DNA of 64,000 nucleotides from Halorussus aquaticus (GCF_024218795.1 NZ_CP100400.1:620001-684000); one strand, 5' to 3'; positions 10,136 to 19,049 are shown, counted from the first letter of the stretch. The notes: a model not told the origin generated them from the letters alone. Made by a program: numbers and translations.

Positions 10136-10480
10136 TTTCGCGGAACGAGAGACGGGGGTTGGTTCGCTTCTCGGAGTTCGACTTCCCTCGGCGCGCGCTG
10201 GCGAGGTCGTCGTGAGGCCTGCGGTTGCTGTCCTCAGAGGTATCGGCAGTAGCTAGCTACTACTTCACTCGAACAGAGCTAGCTACTGCCGATACATAGG
10301 AGAAACGCACAGCACCGCCTCGAACCTCCCCAACCTCCTCGCTCACTTCGCTCGCTCGTCCACCGTCAGAGCAAGCTCTGACGAGCCTTCGGTCGCTACG
10401 CTCCCGAAGACCTCGCGCGCGTTGCTCGCGCGCGCCAGACAGCAAAAGAATACTCTCGACAGTTCTGAAACTCCGCTGAC
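10136..10480. other. Intergenic region with a large hairpin and GC-rich palindromic filler
   Basis: This 345-bp gap between convergent genes contains a perfect long inverted repeat (listed separately). From about 10340 to 10440 it holds simple palindromic strings of the CTCGCTCACTTCGCTCGCTC and GCGCGCGTTGCTCGCGCGCG kind, which recur in haloarchaeal intergenic DNA. No open reading frame convinces me. It probably serves as a two-sided terminator. Confidence 0.5.
10240..10295. repeat. Perfect 19-bp inverted repeat with 18-nt loop
   Basis: Left arm 10240-10258 and right arm 10277-10295 are exact reverse complements and include the GCTAGC core. CTAG is rare elsewhere on this chromosome, so two such cores in one hairpin are unusual. 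It lies between the convergent pelA and carboxylesterase genes, so a bidirectional terminator is the simplest reading. A small mobile-element remnant is the alternative. Confidence 0.8.
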
Positions 10481-11149
10481 TCAGTCCTCGACCAAGTTCG
10501 AGACCATCCCGCGCACGCACTCCATCTCGTCCTCGTTGATGCCGTGACCCATCCCCTCGTAGATGCGCTCCTCCACGTCACCGCCGAGGTCCTCCAGCAC
10601 GTCCCGGGTCTCGTGGACTCGTTCCAGCGGAATATGGGGGTCGCTGTCGCTACAACCGAGGAACACAGGCGTCCCGTCTATACTTCCGTCGTAGTCGCGC
10701 GGAGTCCCGTCCGGACCGATGACGCCGCCGCTGAGCGCGGCGAGTCCGCCGTACTCGCGGGCGTTGCGGGCGACGAACTCGCTGGAGAGGCAGGCCCCCT
10801 GCGAGAAGCCGACGAACATCGTCCGGTCGGCCGCAATTCCGGCGTCTGTGACACGTTCGCGCAGGTCGCCGAGCAGGTCGAGCGCCGACGAGAGACTAGG
10901 TTCGTTCTGGTCGATGGGCGCGAGGAAGGAGTTGGGGTACCACGTCCGGCCGTTGGCCTGCGGCGCGAGGTACGCGACGCCCTCGGCGTCGAACTCCGAG
11001 GCCATCTCTATCATGCCCTGCGCGGTCGCGCCCCGGCCGTGGACGAACAGGACCGCGGCGTCGGCCGATTCGAGGGCCGCGCCGGCGGTCGCGACCGACT
11101 GTCCGGCGTGGGGGTCGGAGTCGCCCGCGTGGGGGTTGCGAGCCGCCAT
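10481..11149 (-). CDS. Alpha/beta-hydrolase, phospholipase/carboxylesterase (MhqD-like)
   Basis: A 222-aa serine hydrolase. The nucleophile elbow is GFSQGA, the oxyanion region is FVHGRGA, the acid is in the CSDSDPHIPL segment and the catalytic His is in GMGHGI. Size and motifs fit the phospholipase/carboxylesterase family that includes MhqD. I chose the ATG at 11149 because it overlaps the upstream stop (TAATG), meaning translational coupling to the short upstream reading frame. In bacteria such hydrolases pair with ring-cleaving dioxygenases, which fits the remnant found there. Confidence 0.88.
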   Translation of the reverse strand: MAARNPHAGDSDPHAGQSVATAGAALESADAAVLFVHGRGATAQGMIEMASEFDAEGVAYLAPQANGRTWYPNSFLAPIDQNEPSLSSALDLLGDLRERVTDAGIAADRTMFVGFSQGACLSSEFVARNAREYGGLAALSGGVIGPDGTPRDYDGSIDGTPVFLGCSDSDPHIPLERVHETRDVLEDLGGDVEERIYEGMGHGINEDEMECVRGMVSNLVED

Positions 11150-11286
11150 TATCTGGCCTCCGGCGGTTCGGCGAACTCGCTCCCCGGAATCGCCTCGTCC
11201 ACGGCGAAGCCCGGTCCCTCGGTGCAGATGCTCGTGGCGTGGTCGGCGTTCACCAGCGGTGGTGCGTCGGTGTTGGCGTCGGTCAT
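11149..11286 (-). pseudogene. Probable internally deleted VOC/ring-cleaving dioxygenase remnant (45 codons)
   Basis: This 45-codon frame begins MTDANTDAPP and ends with TEGPGFAVDEA plus a Pro-rich tail. The ending resembles the C-terminus of glyoxalase/VOC ring-cleaving dioxygenases (consensus ATDGPGF-VDE), while the start resembles their haloarchaeal N-termini. I infer that nearly the whole catalytic core was lost in-frame, keeping start, stop and coupling to the downstream hydrolase. It could instead be a genuine small protein; the match is by eye only. Confidence 0.42.
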
Positions 11287-11423
11287 ACTGAGTAGGGCTA
11301 GCCGAGGCACGGCCTTGAGCCTTGCCGGACGGAGAGGTAAGCAGGTGACACACCTGTCACCGAACGGTTCGCGCGCCGAGACTCCGGTATCGGTGGCTAC
11401 CCACGGGGAACTCCGCGGTGGGA

Positions 11424-12263
11424 CTACAGCCCCAGAATGTCCCGGGCCTCGTCGGGCGTGGCCGGTTCGCGGCCGAGCGTCTCGGCGAGTCCGGCGGTCC
11501 GCGCGACCAACTGGGCGTTGCTCTCGGCGAGTTCGTCCGGCCCGTAGTAGACGTTGTCTTCGAGTCCGACCCGGACGTGGCCGCCGAGCAGGATTCCCAT
11601 CGTCGTGAGCGGGAGCTGGTGGCGACCGAACCCGAGCGTGTTGAACAGCGCGCCCTCGGGCAGGTTGTCGGTAGCGTTCAGCAGGTTCCGGGGCGACGGC
11701 GGCGAGGTGGTACCGCCGCCGAAGATGAGCGTCGCGTAGACCGGGTCCGCGAGGTCGCGCCGCTCTAACAGCCCGTGGACCTCGTTGAGGTGGCCGTCGT
11801 TGAACACCTCCAGTTCGGGCTTGATGCCGCGCTCGACCATCTCGTCGTAGAGCGAGTCCACCATCCCGCGGGTGTTCTCGCTGGTGAGGTGGCGGTACCG
11901 GTTCAGCGGTCCCATGTCGAGGCTGGCCATCTCCGGGGCGGGGTCGGTCCGGAGCGACTGGCGGCGCGCTTCGAGGGGCGCGCCCGTCCCGCCCGTCGAG
12001 TGCTGGACGACGAGGTTCGTGCGCGAGCGGACCTCCTCGGTGACGGCCTGAAACCGGTCGCGGTCGAACGAGCGCTCGCCGCTGTCTCGTCGGGCGTGGA
12101 GGTGGACCACGGCCGCGCCCGCCGCCTCGCACTCGGCGGCGGCCTTCCCTATCTCCGCGGGCGTCTCGGGCAGGTTCGGGTTGGCCTCCTTGCCGTGGAC
12201 GCCGCCGGTGAGCGCGGCGGTGACGATGACCTTCTCGCCGTCGAGGTAGTCGTCGTACGCCAT
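11424..12263 (-). CDS. Beta-keto acid cleavage enzyme (BKACE family, DUF849)
   Basis: A 279-aa TIM-barrel enzyme of the BKACE family, whose members condense a beta-keto acid with acetyl-CoA to give acetoacetate and a new CoA ester. The zinc-binding HLHAR motif is visible near residue 48. The GPLN, EVFNDGHL and FGGGT segments and the GGHVRVGLEDN motif with its conserved Arg and Glu follow. The ATG at 12263 lies 5 bp after the stop of the small upstream gene, so they form one operon. Substrate cannot be told from sequence. Confidence 0.9.
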   Translation of the reverse strand: MAYDDYLDGEKVIVTAALTGGVHGKEANPNLPETPAEIGKAAAECEAAGAAVVHLHARRDSGERSFDRDRFQAVTEEVRSRTNLVVQHSTGGTGAPLEARRQSLRTDPAPEMASLDMGPLNRYRHLTSENTRGMVDSLYDEMVERGIKPELEVFNDGHLNEVHGLLERRDLADPVYATLIFGGGTTSPPSPRNLLNATDNLPEGALFNTLGFGRHQLPLTTMGILLGGHVRVGLEDNVYYGPDELAESNAQLVARTAGLAETLGREPATPDEARDILGL

Positions 12264-12265
12264 CC

Positions 12266-12487
12266 TCAGTCGCCTCCCGCGCCCTCGCCCTCGACTCCCT
12301 CGGGCAGGCCCTCCGCCTCGCGGTAGATTTCGCAGTCGGTCTCGTGGTCGAGGCCGTATCGGTCGTTGCAGACGTCGGCCCGCATCGCCTGCACGAACTC
12401 CTCGGCGGCGGCGCAGTAGGCCCGCGACTCCGCCTCGCTGGCCCCCGAGAGCGCTCGGTACTCCAGATACGGACACCGGTCGGTCAT
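12266..12487 (-). CDS. Small Cys-containing protein upstream of BKACE
   Basis: A 73-aa acidic protein with cysteines at about 5, 25, 40 and 52 (CPYLEYR, AYCAAA, DVCND, DCEIY). The pattern suggests metal binding or disulfide bonds. It ends 2 bp before the BKACE start, so co-expression is likely. Its Gly/Glu tail looks unstructured. Family not identified. Confidence 0.65.
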   Translation of the reverse strand: MTDRCPYLEYRALSGASEAESRAYCAAAEEFVQAMRADVCNDRYGLDHETDCEIYREAEGLPEGVEGEGAGGD

Positions 12488-12641
12488 GGCCGACCCGACG
12501 ACGCGTCGGCGTAAAACAGTTCGGCGCGCGGCCGGAATCGCCGGGAGTCGCCCGCTGGCGCGACTAACGGTCGGGTCAGGTCCAGAACGGTAGACGCTGT
12601 GAGGCCTAGTTCAAAAACGTCGAGACTGCAGAGAACGGAAC

Positions 12642-13340
12642 TTACGCGGTCTGTCGGACGCCGAGTTCTTCGAGTAGTGTCGCCGCGGCGGCGCGCGACG
12701 ACGCCGGACCGCGGGCCGTGACGAGGTCGCCGTCCACGGTGACGCTGGCGTCGGCGTCGAGTTCCGCGTCCCAGTTGCCCCCCGCGGCCTTCACTTCGTC
12801 TTCGACCCAATAGGGGAGTTTCCGACCGTCGGCCATCACGTCGTTGTCGTCCACGATGTCCTCCTCGAACGCGTTGGGGAACCCGGTCACGTCGCGACCG
12901 TCCGCGATGAACTCGCCGTCGGCGTTCCGAGCGAACCCGAGAATTCCGACCGCGTGACAGACGACCAGCGCCTTGCCGTCGTCGCCTTCGACCGCGTCGG
13001 ACAGCAGGTTCCGCGCGTGGACGTCCTGATTCACGTCCCACATCGTTCCGTGTCCGCCGGGGAACACGACGACCTCGTGGTCGTCGGCGCTCGCCGCCGC
13101 CAGCGGAATCGGGTCGTTCAGTCGCTCGTCGTTCTCGTGGGCCTCTCGAACCCGCTCGGCCGTCTCCTCGGCGACGAGCGGGTTGTCGGTATCGACCGAC
13201 GTCTCGTCGAGGACCGGCTTCGAACCGCTGGGCGTGGCGACGGTAACGTCGAAGCCCTCCTCGTCGAGCGTCCGAAGCGGTTCGACGCACTCCTCGCCCC
13301 AGTACCCTTCCTCGGTAACGACAAACAGTGCTGATGTCAC
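12642..13340 (-). CDS. DJ-1/PfpI superfamily protein (Hsp31-like, class I glutamine amidotransferase fold)
   Basis: A 232-aa protein with the DJ-1/PfpI nucleophile elbow VVCHAVG (Cys128, His129) and a PGGHGTMWD segment around residue 95. An acidic residue in the GYWGEE stretch (about 17) probably completes the site. Length and the EEGYWGEE start fit the Hsp31/YajL-like glyoxalase III or deglycase branch. Such proteins handle methylglyoxal or damaged proteins. It stands alone, with its own promoter region upstream. The specific reaction is uncertain. Confidence 0.87.
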   Translation of the reverse strand: MTSALFVVTEEGYWGEECVEPLRTLDEEGFDVTVATPSGSKPVLDETSVDTDNPLVAEETAERVREAHENDERLNDPIPLAAASADDHEVVVFPGGHGTMWDVNQDVHARNLLSDAVEGDDGKALVVCHAVGILGFARNADGEFIADGRDVTGFPNAFEEDIVDDNDVMADGRKLPYWVEDEVKAAGGNWDAELDADASVTVDGDLVTARGPASSRAAAATLLEELGVRQTA

Positions 13341-13649
13341 GGTCGTTCGTTGGGTCGCCGCGTGATTAAGTGGAGAGGAAGGCCGCGGTTTTGCCTGTTC
13401 CGAGCAACATTACTCGGCGTTCGGTCCGACTGTGGGCTTCGAAATCGCCAACTATGGGTTTCGATATCCGCCGGTAGTATCGAACGAACCCGATGTTGTT
13501 GTCCAAAACGCACAACTCTACTGTCTCGTTCTACAACTCGACAGTTCGTAAATCATCTGCGACGCGGTCTCCTCCGGACGATGTCGAACCTACAGTTCGA
13601 CGGTCCGGAGATCGTCTACAATGCAGTTGATTTACGGATGTGTCTCGTT
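13341..13649. other. Intergenic region holding copies of the neighbouring gene's 3' end
   Basis: This 309-bp gap contains two extra degenerate copies of the last ~30 bp of the downstream metallo-hydrolase gene (see the repeat entry). The rest shows no gene. The DJ-1 promoter is probably around 13341-13400. Confidence 0.5.
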
Positions 13650-13679
13650 CTACAACTCGACAGTCCGCAAATCATCTGC
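13522..13679 (-). repeat. Three ~60-bp-spaced copies of a gene tail
   Basis: Three ~39-bp copies sit at 13522-13560, 13582-13619 and 13641-13679. Read on the minus strand each encodes DDLRTVEL followed by TAG; only the third is the true gene end. The stop codons are 59 and 60 bp apart. Differences between copies are mostly synonymous, so they are not a fresh slippage product. Confidence 0.8.
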
Positions 13680-14393
13680 AAACCGCACGTCGCCGTCGTA
13701 AACCGCCTCGATGGACTTCAGCATCTCCTTGTGGCGGCCCTCCGTGTGCGGGTAGAGGTGAGTCAGGAACACGCGGCCGATATCGGTCTCCGAGGCCGCC
13801 AGCGCCTCGCCCAACTGGGTCGGCGTCGGGTGGTTGTCCACGTCTACGTCGTCCGGGAACGAGCAGTCGTGGGCCAGTACGTCGCATCCGTCGGCGAAGT
13901 TGGCGAGGCCGGTGAACGCCTCGCTGTCGCCGCTGTAGGTGAACGAGTCGCCGAACCGGTACGCCAGACAGGGCAGCGAGTGGCGGGTCTCGTACCCCTC
14001 CACGTCGAACCCGGCGACCTCGAACTCGTGGGCACCGACCTCGCGTATCTGGAGGTCCACGCGACCCTTGAGGTAGTCGTGAACGTCGAGCAGGTCGTCC
14101 ATCAGCGACTTCGTGCCCGAGGGGCCGACGACTTCGAGGTGTTCCTCGCCCGCGAGCCATCGCGCTTTGAGCAGGGGGAGGAGGTCGGCGACGTGGTCGA
14201 GGTGGTGGTGGGTCAGGAGGACCGTCGAGACGTTCTCGTAGCCCACGCCCGACTGCTGGAGGCGGTGGAGGACGCCGCTCCCGCAGTCCACGAGGAGGCG
14301 TCGGTCCGCCTCCTCGTCCTCGACGACGAGGCCGGTCTGATACCGCTCGCCGGTCGGCATCGCGCTTCCGGTGCCCAGAAACGTGACCTGCAT
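13650..14393 (-). CDS. MBL-fold hydrolase, RNase Z-like
   Basis: A 247-aa hydrolase starting MQVTFLGTGSAMPT, with the HHHLDHVADL metal motif (H-x-H-x-D-H) and later metal ligands in the YSGDSEAF, AHDCSF and LTHLYPH segments. This is the pattern of the RNase Z/arylsulfatase branch of the metallo-beta-lactamase fold, but no exosite arm is obvious. The ATG at 14393 was chosen over a longer upstream frame because the family motif begins there. tRNA 3' processing is possible but unproven. Confidence 0.85.
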   Translation of the reverse strand: MQVTFLGTGSAMPTGERYQTGLVVEDEEADRRLLVDCGSGVLHRLQQSGVGYENVSTVLLTHHHLDHVADLLPLLKARWLAGEEHLEVVGPSGTKSLMDDLLDVHDYLKGRVDLQIREVGAHEFEVAGFDVEGYETRHSLPCLAYRFGDSFTYSGDSEAFTGLANFADGCDVLAHDCSFPDDVDVDNHPTPTQLGEALAASETDIGRVFLTHLYPHTEGRHKEMLKSIEAVYDGDVRFADDLRTVEL

Positions 14394-14839
14394 GTTCGAT
14401 TCGCGGGGCCGAACGCTGTTAATGGCTTTGGGTACCGACTCCGTTCCGGGATTTCTCCGGCCTCGCGTTCGGCCGGGACGCGCCGAACCGGTCGGTGCTG
14501 GTCGAGTCGGTGGGAACCGCACCCCGACAGCCAGCCTATTTACCGACGCGTCTAACCAAAACCAGGACTCAACGAGTAGTAGCGGACGAATGACCCTCGT
14601 TTCCACTTTCACTAGGTGGCAAAGGCTTAAACGTAGTTAATGTCGAATTTTCCAGTGGCCGTCCGGGTCGTCGCCGGAACTCGTCGGGACGCGGACTCGG
14701 GACGGTCTCGGGAACTTTCCGAACTCCGTCGGACGTCCCGAAGGCCGTCGAATCGCCGAAGACCGCTCGTGGCGTCCAGTTTCACTTTCGCTCCGGTGGC
14801 CAAACCGTCTTAAGCACACGGCCCTAACGACCCGCCAAG
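14394..14839. promoter_or_regulatory. Long intergenic region with two copies of a promoter-like element
   Basis: This 446-bp region separates divergent genes. Two similar ~33-bp elements, at about 14601-14632 and 14781-14815, share TTC-ACTTTC, then GGTGGC, AAA and a CTTAA core. The second ends in a TATA-like CTTAAG about 26 bp before the helicase ATG, so it is very probably that gene's promoter with an upstream box, giving a leaderless transcript. The first copy may start a longer transcript or an unrecognised RNA. Confidence 0.5.
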
Positions 14840-17614
14840 ATGGGAGCGCGCGACCTGTTGGCGCGCGGGGATTTCGACTTCGACGCCGATTCTGTCGAGG
14901 TGGACGACGCCGCCGTCCTCGAATCGCTGGAACCCGAGGTCCGGGAGTGGTGGGTCGAACAGTTCGGCGAGTACGTCCCCGACAACGGCGGCCTGTTCAC
15001 GCCCCCGCAGAAGGAGGCGATTCCGCTCATCAACGAGGGGACCAACGCGCTCGTCGCGTCGCCGACGGGGTCGGGCAAGACCCTCTCGGCGTTCACCGCG
15101 ATTCTGAACGAACTGTTCCGGAGAGAGCGCGAGTGGGACGAGGGCTTGGACAACTCGGTCTACTGCCTCTACGTCTCGCCGCTCAAGTCGCTGGCCAACG
15201 ACATCCACCGGAATCTGGAGGTGCCGCTTTCCGGCATCGCCGAGAAGATGGACGGCGACCCCTCGGTCCGCCACGCCATCCGGCACGGGGACACCGACGA
15301 CGCGGCCCGCCGGAAGATGCTGGAGGAGACGCCCCACATCCTCAACACGACGCCCGAGACGCTGGCCATCCTGCTCAACTCACCGAAGTTCAAGCAGAAG
15401 TTGGAGACGGTCGAGTACGTCGTCGTGGACGAGATTCACAGTCTCGCCGACGGCAAGCGGGGCACCCACCTCGCGCTGAGTCTGGAGCGACTGGAGAACA
15501 TGGTCGAGTCCTCGCCGACGCGAATCGGCTGTTCGGCGACGGTCGAACCGCTCTCGGACATCGCGGACTTCCTCGTCGGGTGTGAGCGGTCGGCCGACGG
15601 AGCGGACGGAGGCCCGCGGGAGGCGACCGTCCGAGACCGCGAAATCGTGGACACGCGGTTCGTCCGGGAGTTCGATATCGAGTTGCAGTGTCCGACCGAC
15701 GACCTCATCGACACGCCACGGGACGTGGTCAACGAGCGGTTCTACGACCAACTTCACGACCTGATACAGGACCACACCAACACCCTCGTCTTCACGAACA
15801 CCCGGTCGGGGGCCGAGCGCGTCCTCCACAACCTCCGCGAGCGGTTCGCCGAGTACGACGAGGACAACTCCGGGTGTCACCACGGCAGTCTCTCGAAGGA
15901 GGCCCGCCAGTCCATCGAGGCGGACCTGAAAGACGGGAGCCTCGACGTGGTGACGACCTCCACGAGTCTGGAACTCGGCATCGACATGCCCCACATCGAC
16001 CTCGTGGTGCAGGTCGGGTCTCCCAAATCGGTGGCGTCCCTGCTCCAGCGCGTCGGGCGTGCGGGCCACCAGCTCGGGCAGACCGTCGCGGGCCGAGTCG
16101 TCGCGCTCGACCGCGACGAACTCGTGGAGTGCGCCGTGATGCTCAAGAAGGCCGAGGAGGGGTTCGTGGACCGCGTGTTCGTCCCCGAGGAGGCCTACGA
16201 CGTGGCCGCACAGCACGTCTACGGGATGGCCATCAACGACGTGCGACCGGAGCGGGAAGTCCGGGAGACGCTCCGGCGGGCCTACCCCTACCGGAACTTC
16301 TCGGACGACCAGTTCGAGACGCTGTTCCGGTACCTGACCTCCGACTACGAGGGACTGGAGGAGAAGAACGTCTACGCCAAAATCTGGCGCGACGAGAACG
16401 ACCCGCCCGACGGCGAGTACCACTACCCGGAGTTCGACGTGGGCGAACCCCTGATAGGCAAGCGCGGCAAGTTGGCCCGGGTCATCTACATGACCAACAT
16501 CGGGACGATTCCGGACTCGTTCACCTGCGACGTGTTCACCCGCGGCGACAACGAGTGGGTCGGCGACCTCGACGAGTCGTATCTGGACACGCTCGAAAAG
16601 GGCGACGTGTTCGTCCTCGGGGGTCAGAACTTCGAGTTCCAGTACCGCCGGGGTTCGAAGGTGTACGCCGACCGGACGAACGCCCGGCCGACCGTCCCCT
16701 CGTGGTTCTCCGAGCGCCTGCCGCTCTCGTACGACCTCGGCCGGTCGATTCTGGCGTTTCAGGGCGACCTGCTCGAACGCTTCGAGAAGCGCGGCAAGCC
16801 CGCGGTCCGGGTGTGGCTCAGGGAGTTCCCGCTGGACGAGAACAGCGTCCGGGCCATCGCCCGGATGTTCGACGAGCAGATTCGCTACGCCGGTCCCGAG
16901 AGCGTCAGCACCGACCGGCGACTCGCGGTCGAGGTCGAACTCGACCGCGACGAGTACGAACGCCACTACTACGTCCACTCGAACTACGGCCGGAAGTTCA
17001 ACGACGGTCTCTCGCGGGTCGTCGCCTATCGGTGCGCCAACGCCGCCAACACCAACGTCTCGGTCGCGGTCGCCGACCACGGGTTCACGATTTCGATGCC
17101 GCTCAACCGGAAGGTGGACGTGGCCGAGATTCTGCGGGACGTCGACCCCGCGGAGGTCCGGAGTGACCTCCGGGCCGCGCTCGACGGGACCGAACTCCTC
17201 CAGCGGTACTTCCGCATCAACGCCACGCGGTCGCTGATGATTCTCAAGCGGTACAAGGGCTACGAGAAGTCCGCCAGCGAACAGCAGGTCTCCAGCGAGA
17301 TGCTGCTGGGGTTCGCCGAGGGACTGGCGGACTTCGCGGTCATCGAGGAGACCTACCGCGAGATAATCGAGGACAAACTCGCGGTCTCGGCCATCGAGGA
17401 CGTGCTCGCCGACGTGCAGGCCGGAGACGTGGCCGTGGTCCAGAACCGCGTGGACACCCCGACGCCGAAGGCGTTCGGTCTCGCCACGCTGATGGCCAGC
17501 GACGTGGTGCTGGCCGAGGACGAGAGCGCGGTCCTGCAGGAGTTCCACGACCGCGTGCTGGAGGAGATCGGCGACGAGTACGAGAGCGCGGGCGGCGCGT
17601 CGGCCGCCAAGTAG
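14840..17614 (+). CDS. lhr: Lhr-type superfamily 2 DNA helicase
   Basis: A 924-aa ATP-dependent helicase. Walker A is ASPTGSGKT at residues 73-81, the DEIH box lies near 200, a SATV-type motif III follows, and the motif VI region QRVGRAGHQ is at about 410. The C-terminal half carries the Lhr winged-helix and specificity domains. The length fits the core archaeal Lhr form. Lhr proteins act on replication or recombination intermediates. The start is an ATG 26 bp from a TATA-like box, suggesting a leaderless mRNA. Confidence 0.93.
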   Translation: MGARDLLARGDFDFDADSVEVDDAAVLESLEPEVREWWVEQFGEYVPDNGGLFTPPQKEAIPLINEGTNALVASPTGSGKTLSAFTAILNELFRREREWDEGLDNSVYCLYVSPLKSLANDIHRNLEVPLSGIAEKMDGDPSVRHAIRHGDTDDAARRKMLEETPHILNTTPETLAILLNSPKFKQKLETVEYVVVDEIHSLADGKRGTHLALSLERLENMVESSPTRIGCSATVEPLSDIADFLVGCERSADGADGGPREATVRDREIVDTRFVREFDIELQCPTDDLIDTPRDVVNERFYDQLHDLIQDHTNTLVFTNTRSGAERVLHNLRERFAEYDEDNSGCHHGSLSKEARQSIEADLKDGSLDVVTTSTSLELGIDMPHIDLVVQVGSPKSVASLLQRVGRAGHQLGQTVAGRVVALDRDELVECAVMLKKAEEGFVDRVFVPEEAYDVAAQHVYGMAINDVRPEREVRETLRRAYPYRNFSDDQFETLFRYLTSDYEGLEEKNVYAKIWRDENDPPDGEYHYPEFDVGEPLIGKRGKLARVIYMTNIGTIPDSFTCDVFTRGDNEWVGDLDESYLDTLEKGDVFVLGGQNFEFQYRRGSKVYADRTNARPTVPSWFSERLPLSYDLGRSILAFQGDLLERFEKRGKPAVRVWLREFPLDENSVRAIARMFDEQIRYAGPESVSTDRRLAVEVELDRDEYERHYYVHSNYGRKFNDGLSRVVAYRCANAANTNVSVAVADHGFTISMPLNRKVDVAEILRDVDPAEVRSDLRAALDGTELLQRYFRINATRSLMILKRYKGYEKSASEQQVSSEMLLGFAEGLADFAVIEETYREIIEDKLAVSAIEDVLADVQAGDVAVVQNRVDTPTPKAFGLATLMASDVVLAEDESAVLQEFHDRVLEEIGDEYESAGGASAAK

Positions 17615-18904
17615 CTACTCGCCCGTCAGCAACGTATCGAGCGCGTCCGGCACCACCAGCACGTCGCTCCCCGGTTCTATCGCGCCTTCGACCGACTCAC
17701 GGGCGTGCATCAGGCAGTCCTCCACGACGGCGGGCGACTCGCTGTTCGTGACGAACACGTCGTACTCCCGAAGCACCCGCGCCACGACGAACGCGCGCTG
17801 TGCGCCGGGTTCGTAGCCCCGCCGCATCTCCTCGTACAGTTGCTCGGCACTCTCGGCTCCGCTCAGTCGGTCGTAGAACCGACGCTCGCCCGTGCCCTCG
17901 CCCGCGCCCTCCTGCAGGCGCGCGGGCACGACGATGCGGCCGCCCGCTCGCGGCTCGCTCCGCTCTCCGCTCGCGTTCGAGGCGCGGCGCGCCTCGCTAC
18001 GCAACGGGTCGAAGTCGCCGAGCGCGACGTACGTCGCGGCCCGCGTCGTCTGATAGAGGTTGGCGTCCTTCGGCGCGCCGACGCCCGCGACGACGGCGTC
18101 GTAGCTCTCGCTCAGCGGAACGGAGACGTTCTTCCTGCACAGTTCTGCGAGGTCACGAACCACGGCGCGGTGGTCGCCCGCGCTCGCACCCAGAATCCCG
18201 GCGGGACCGTGCGTGACGTTCAGACAGAAGTCGAGACCGATGCGGTCGCCCGCCCGGTTCAGCGTCTCGCGGAAGGGGTTGCCCTCGGTGCGGCCCAACC
18301 GGACGCCCGACTCGGCGAGCATCGCCGGACCGTGGGTGTACCGGATGAGCGACTCGCCGCCAGCGCCGACGACGGGGGTCTTCGCGCCGCCGGAGAACCC
18401 GGCGTACTGGTGGGGTTCGACCATCCCGGTCGAGACAACCGCGTCGGCGTCGGCGACGGTCGGATTGAGTTCGACGGGGACGCGCTCGCCGTCCGGACCC
18501 TCCACCTCGCCCACTGTCCGTGCGGCCTCGGCGTCGTGGTTCTCCGCGAGGTCGGCGTACTCGCCCAGCGCCTCGCGGAGTTCGTCGTCGGACATGGGTC
18601 GGTGCAGGCCGAGTCCGACCACGATAGCGACCTGCTCGCGGTCGATTCCGGCCTCGCGGAGTTCGGCGACCAGCGCGTCCACCAGCACCTCGTCGGGCGT
18701 CGCGCGGGTCACGTCGGTCACGACGATGGCCACCTCGTCGGCGGCGTCCACGCGCTCGCGGAGCGGCGGCCCGTGGGGGTCGGCCATCGCCGATTCGGCG
18801 GCGTCTCGGGGGTCTACCGGGTCGCCGCCCGGCGGTTCGGCGACCGTCACGTCGCAGTCGGGCAGCGACACCTCGACGGCGCTGTCGCCGTAGGGAACTC
18901 TCAT
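17615..18904 (-). CDS. Lactate racemase-type protein (LarA family, DUF2088)
   Basis: A 429-aa LarA-like protein. LarA racemases use a nickel-pincer nucleotide bound to a conserved lysine. Here the GFSGGAK lysine and the following THGPAM histidine are present, as are the GLHRPMSDDE and MVEPHQYAG segments. No larB, larC or larE gene is visible nearby. A Ser/Arg-rich insertion of ~20 residues around 330 is encoded by simple palindromic GC-rich DNA and looks like a late expansion. It converges with the helicase gene with no gap. The true substrate may be another 2-hydroxy acid. Confidence 0.85.
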   Translation of the reverse strand: MRVPYGDSAVEVSLPDCDVTVAEPPGGDPVDPRDAAESAMADPHGPPLRERVDAADEVAIVVTDVTRATPDEVLVDALVAELREAGIDREQVAIVVGLGLHRPMSDDELREALGEYADLAENHDAEAARTVGEVEGPDGERVPVELNPTVADADAVVSTGMVEPHQYAGFSGGAKTPVVGAGGESLIRYTHGPAMLAESGVRLGRTEGNPFRETLNRAGDRIGLDFCLNVTHGPAGILGASAGDHRAVVRDLAELCRKNVSVPLSESYDAVVAGVGAPKDANLYQTTRAATYVALGDFDPLRSEARRASNASGERSEPRAGGRIVVPARLQEGAGEGTGERRFYDRLSGAESAEQLYEEMRRGYEPGAQRAFVVARVLREYDVFVTNSESPAVVEDCLMHARESVEGAIEPGSDVLVVPDALDTLLTGE

Positions 18905-18960
18905 ACGTGAGGGTACGCGGGGTCGGAACGTAAATCGTCGCTCCGCGAGTACCGTCTCTC

Positions 18961-19010
18961 GTCGGTCTGCCTCGTCCGGTCGTCGGTCTGCCTCGTCCGG
19001 TCGTCGGTCC
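18961..19010. repeat. 21-bp tandem repeat, two full units plus a partial
   Basis: Unit GTCGGTCTGCCTCGTCCGGTC starts at 18961 and 18982, followed by a partial copy. It sits in the short gap between the racemase start and the transducer stop. Probably slippage-derived; no function is evident. Confidence 0.8.
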
Positions 19011-19049
19011 ACTGCATTACGTCCTCGGACGACTGCATTCCGCGCCGAA

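Noticed and set aside
10340..10440. Repeated GC-rich palindromes that might be taken for a CRISPR array
   Set aside because: There are no equal-length repeats with unique spacers; it is the simple CGCTCG-type filler common in haloarchaeal DNA.
14640..14814. A 58-codon plus-strand frame after the first promoter-like element
   Set aside because: Its ATG is only ~10 bp from the TATA-like core and the sequence is Arg/Ser-rich, typical of an antisense or random GC-rich frame; it also runs through the helicase promoter.
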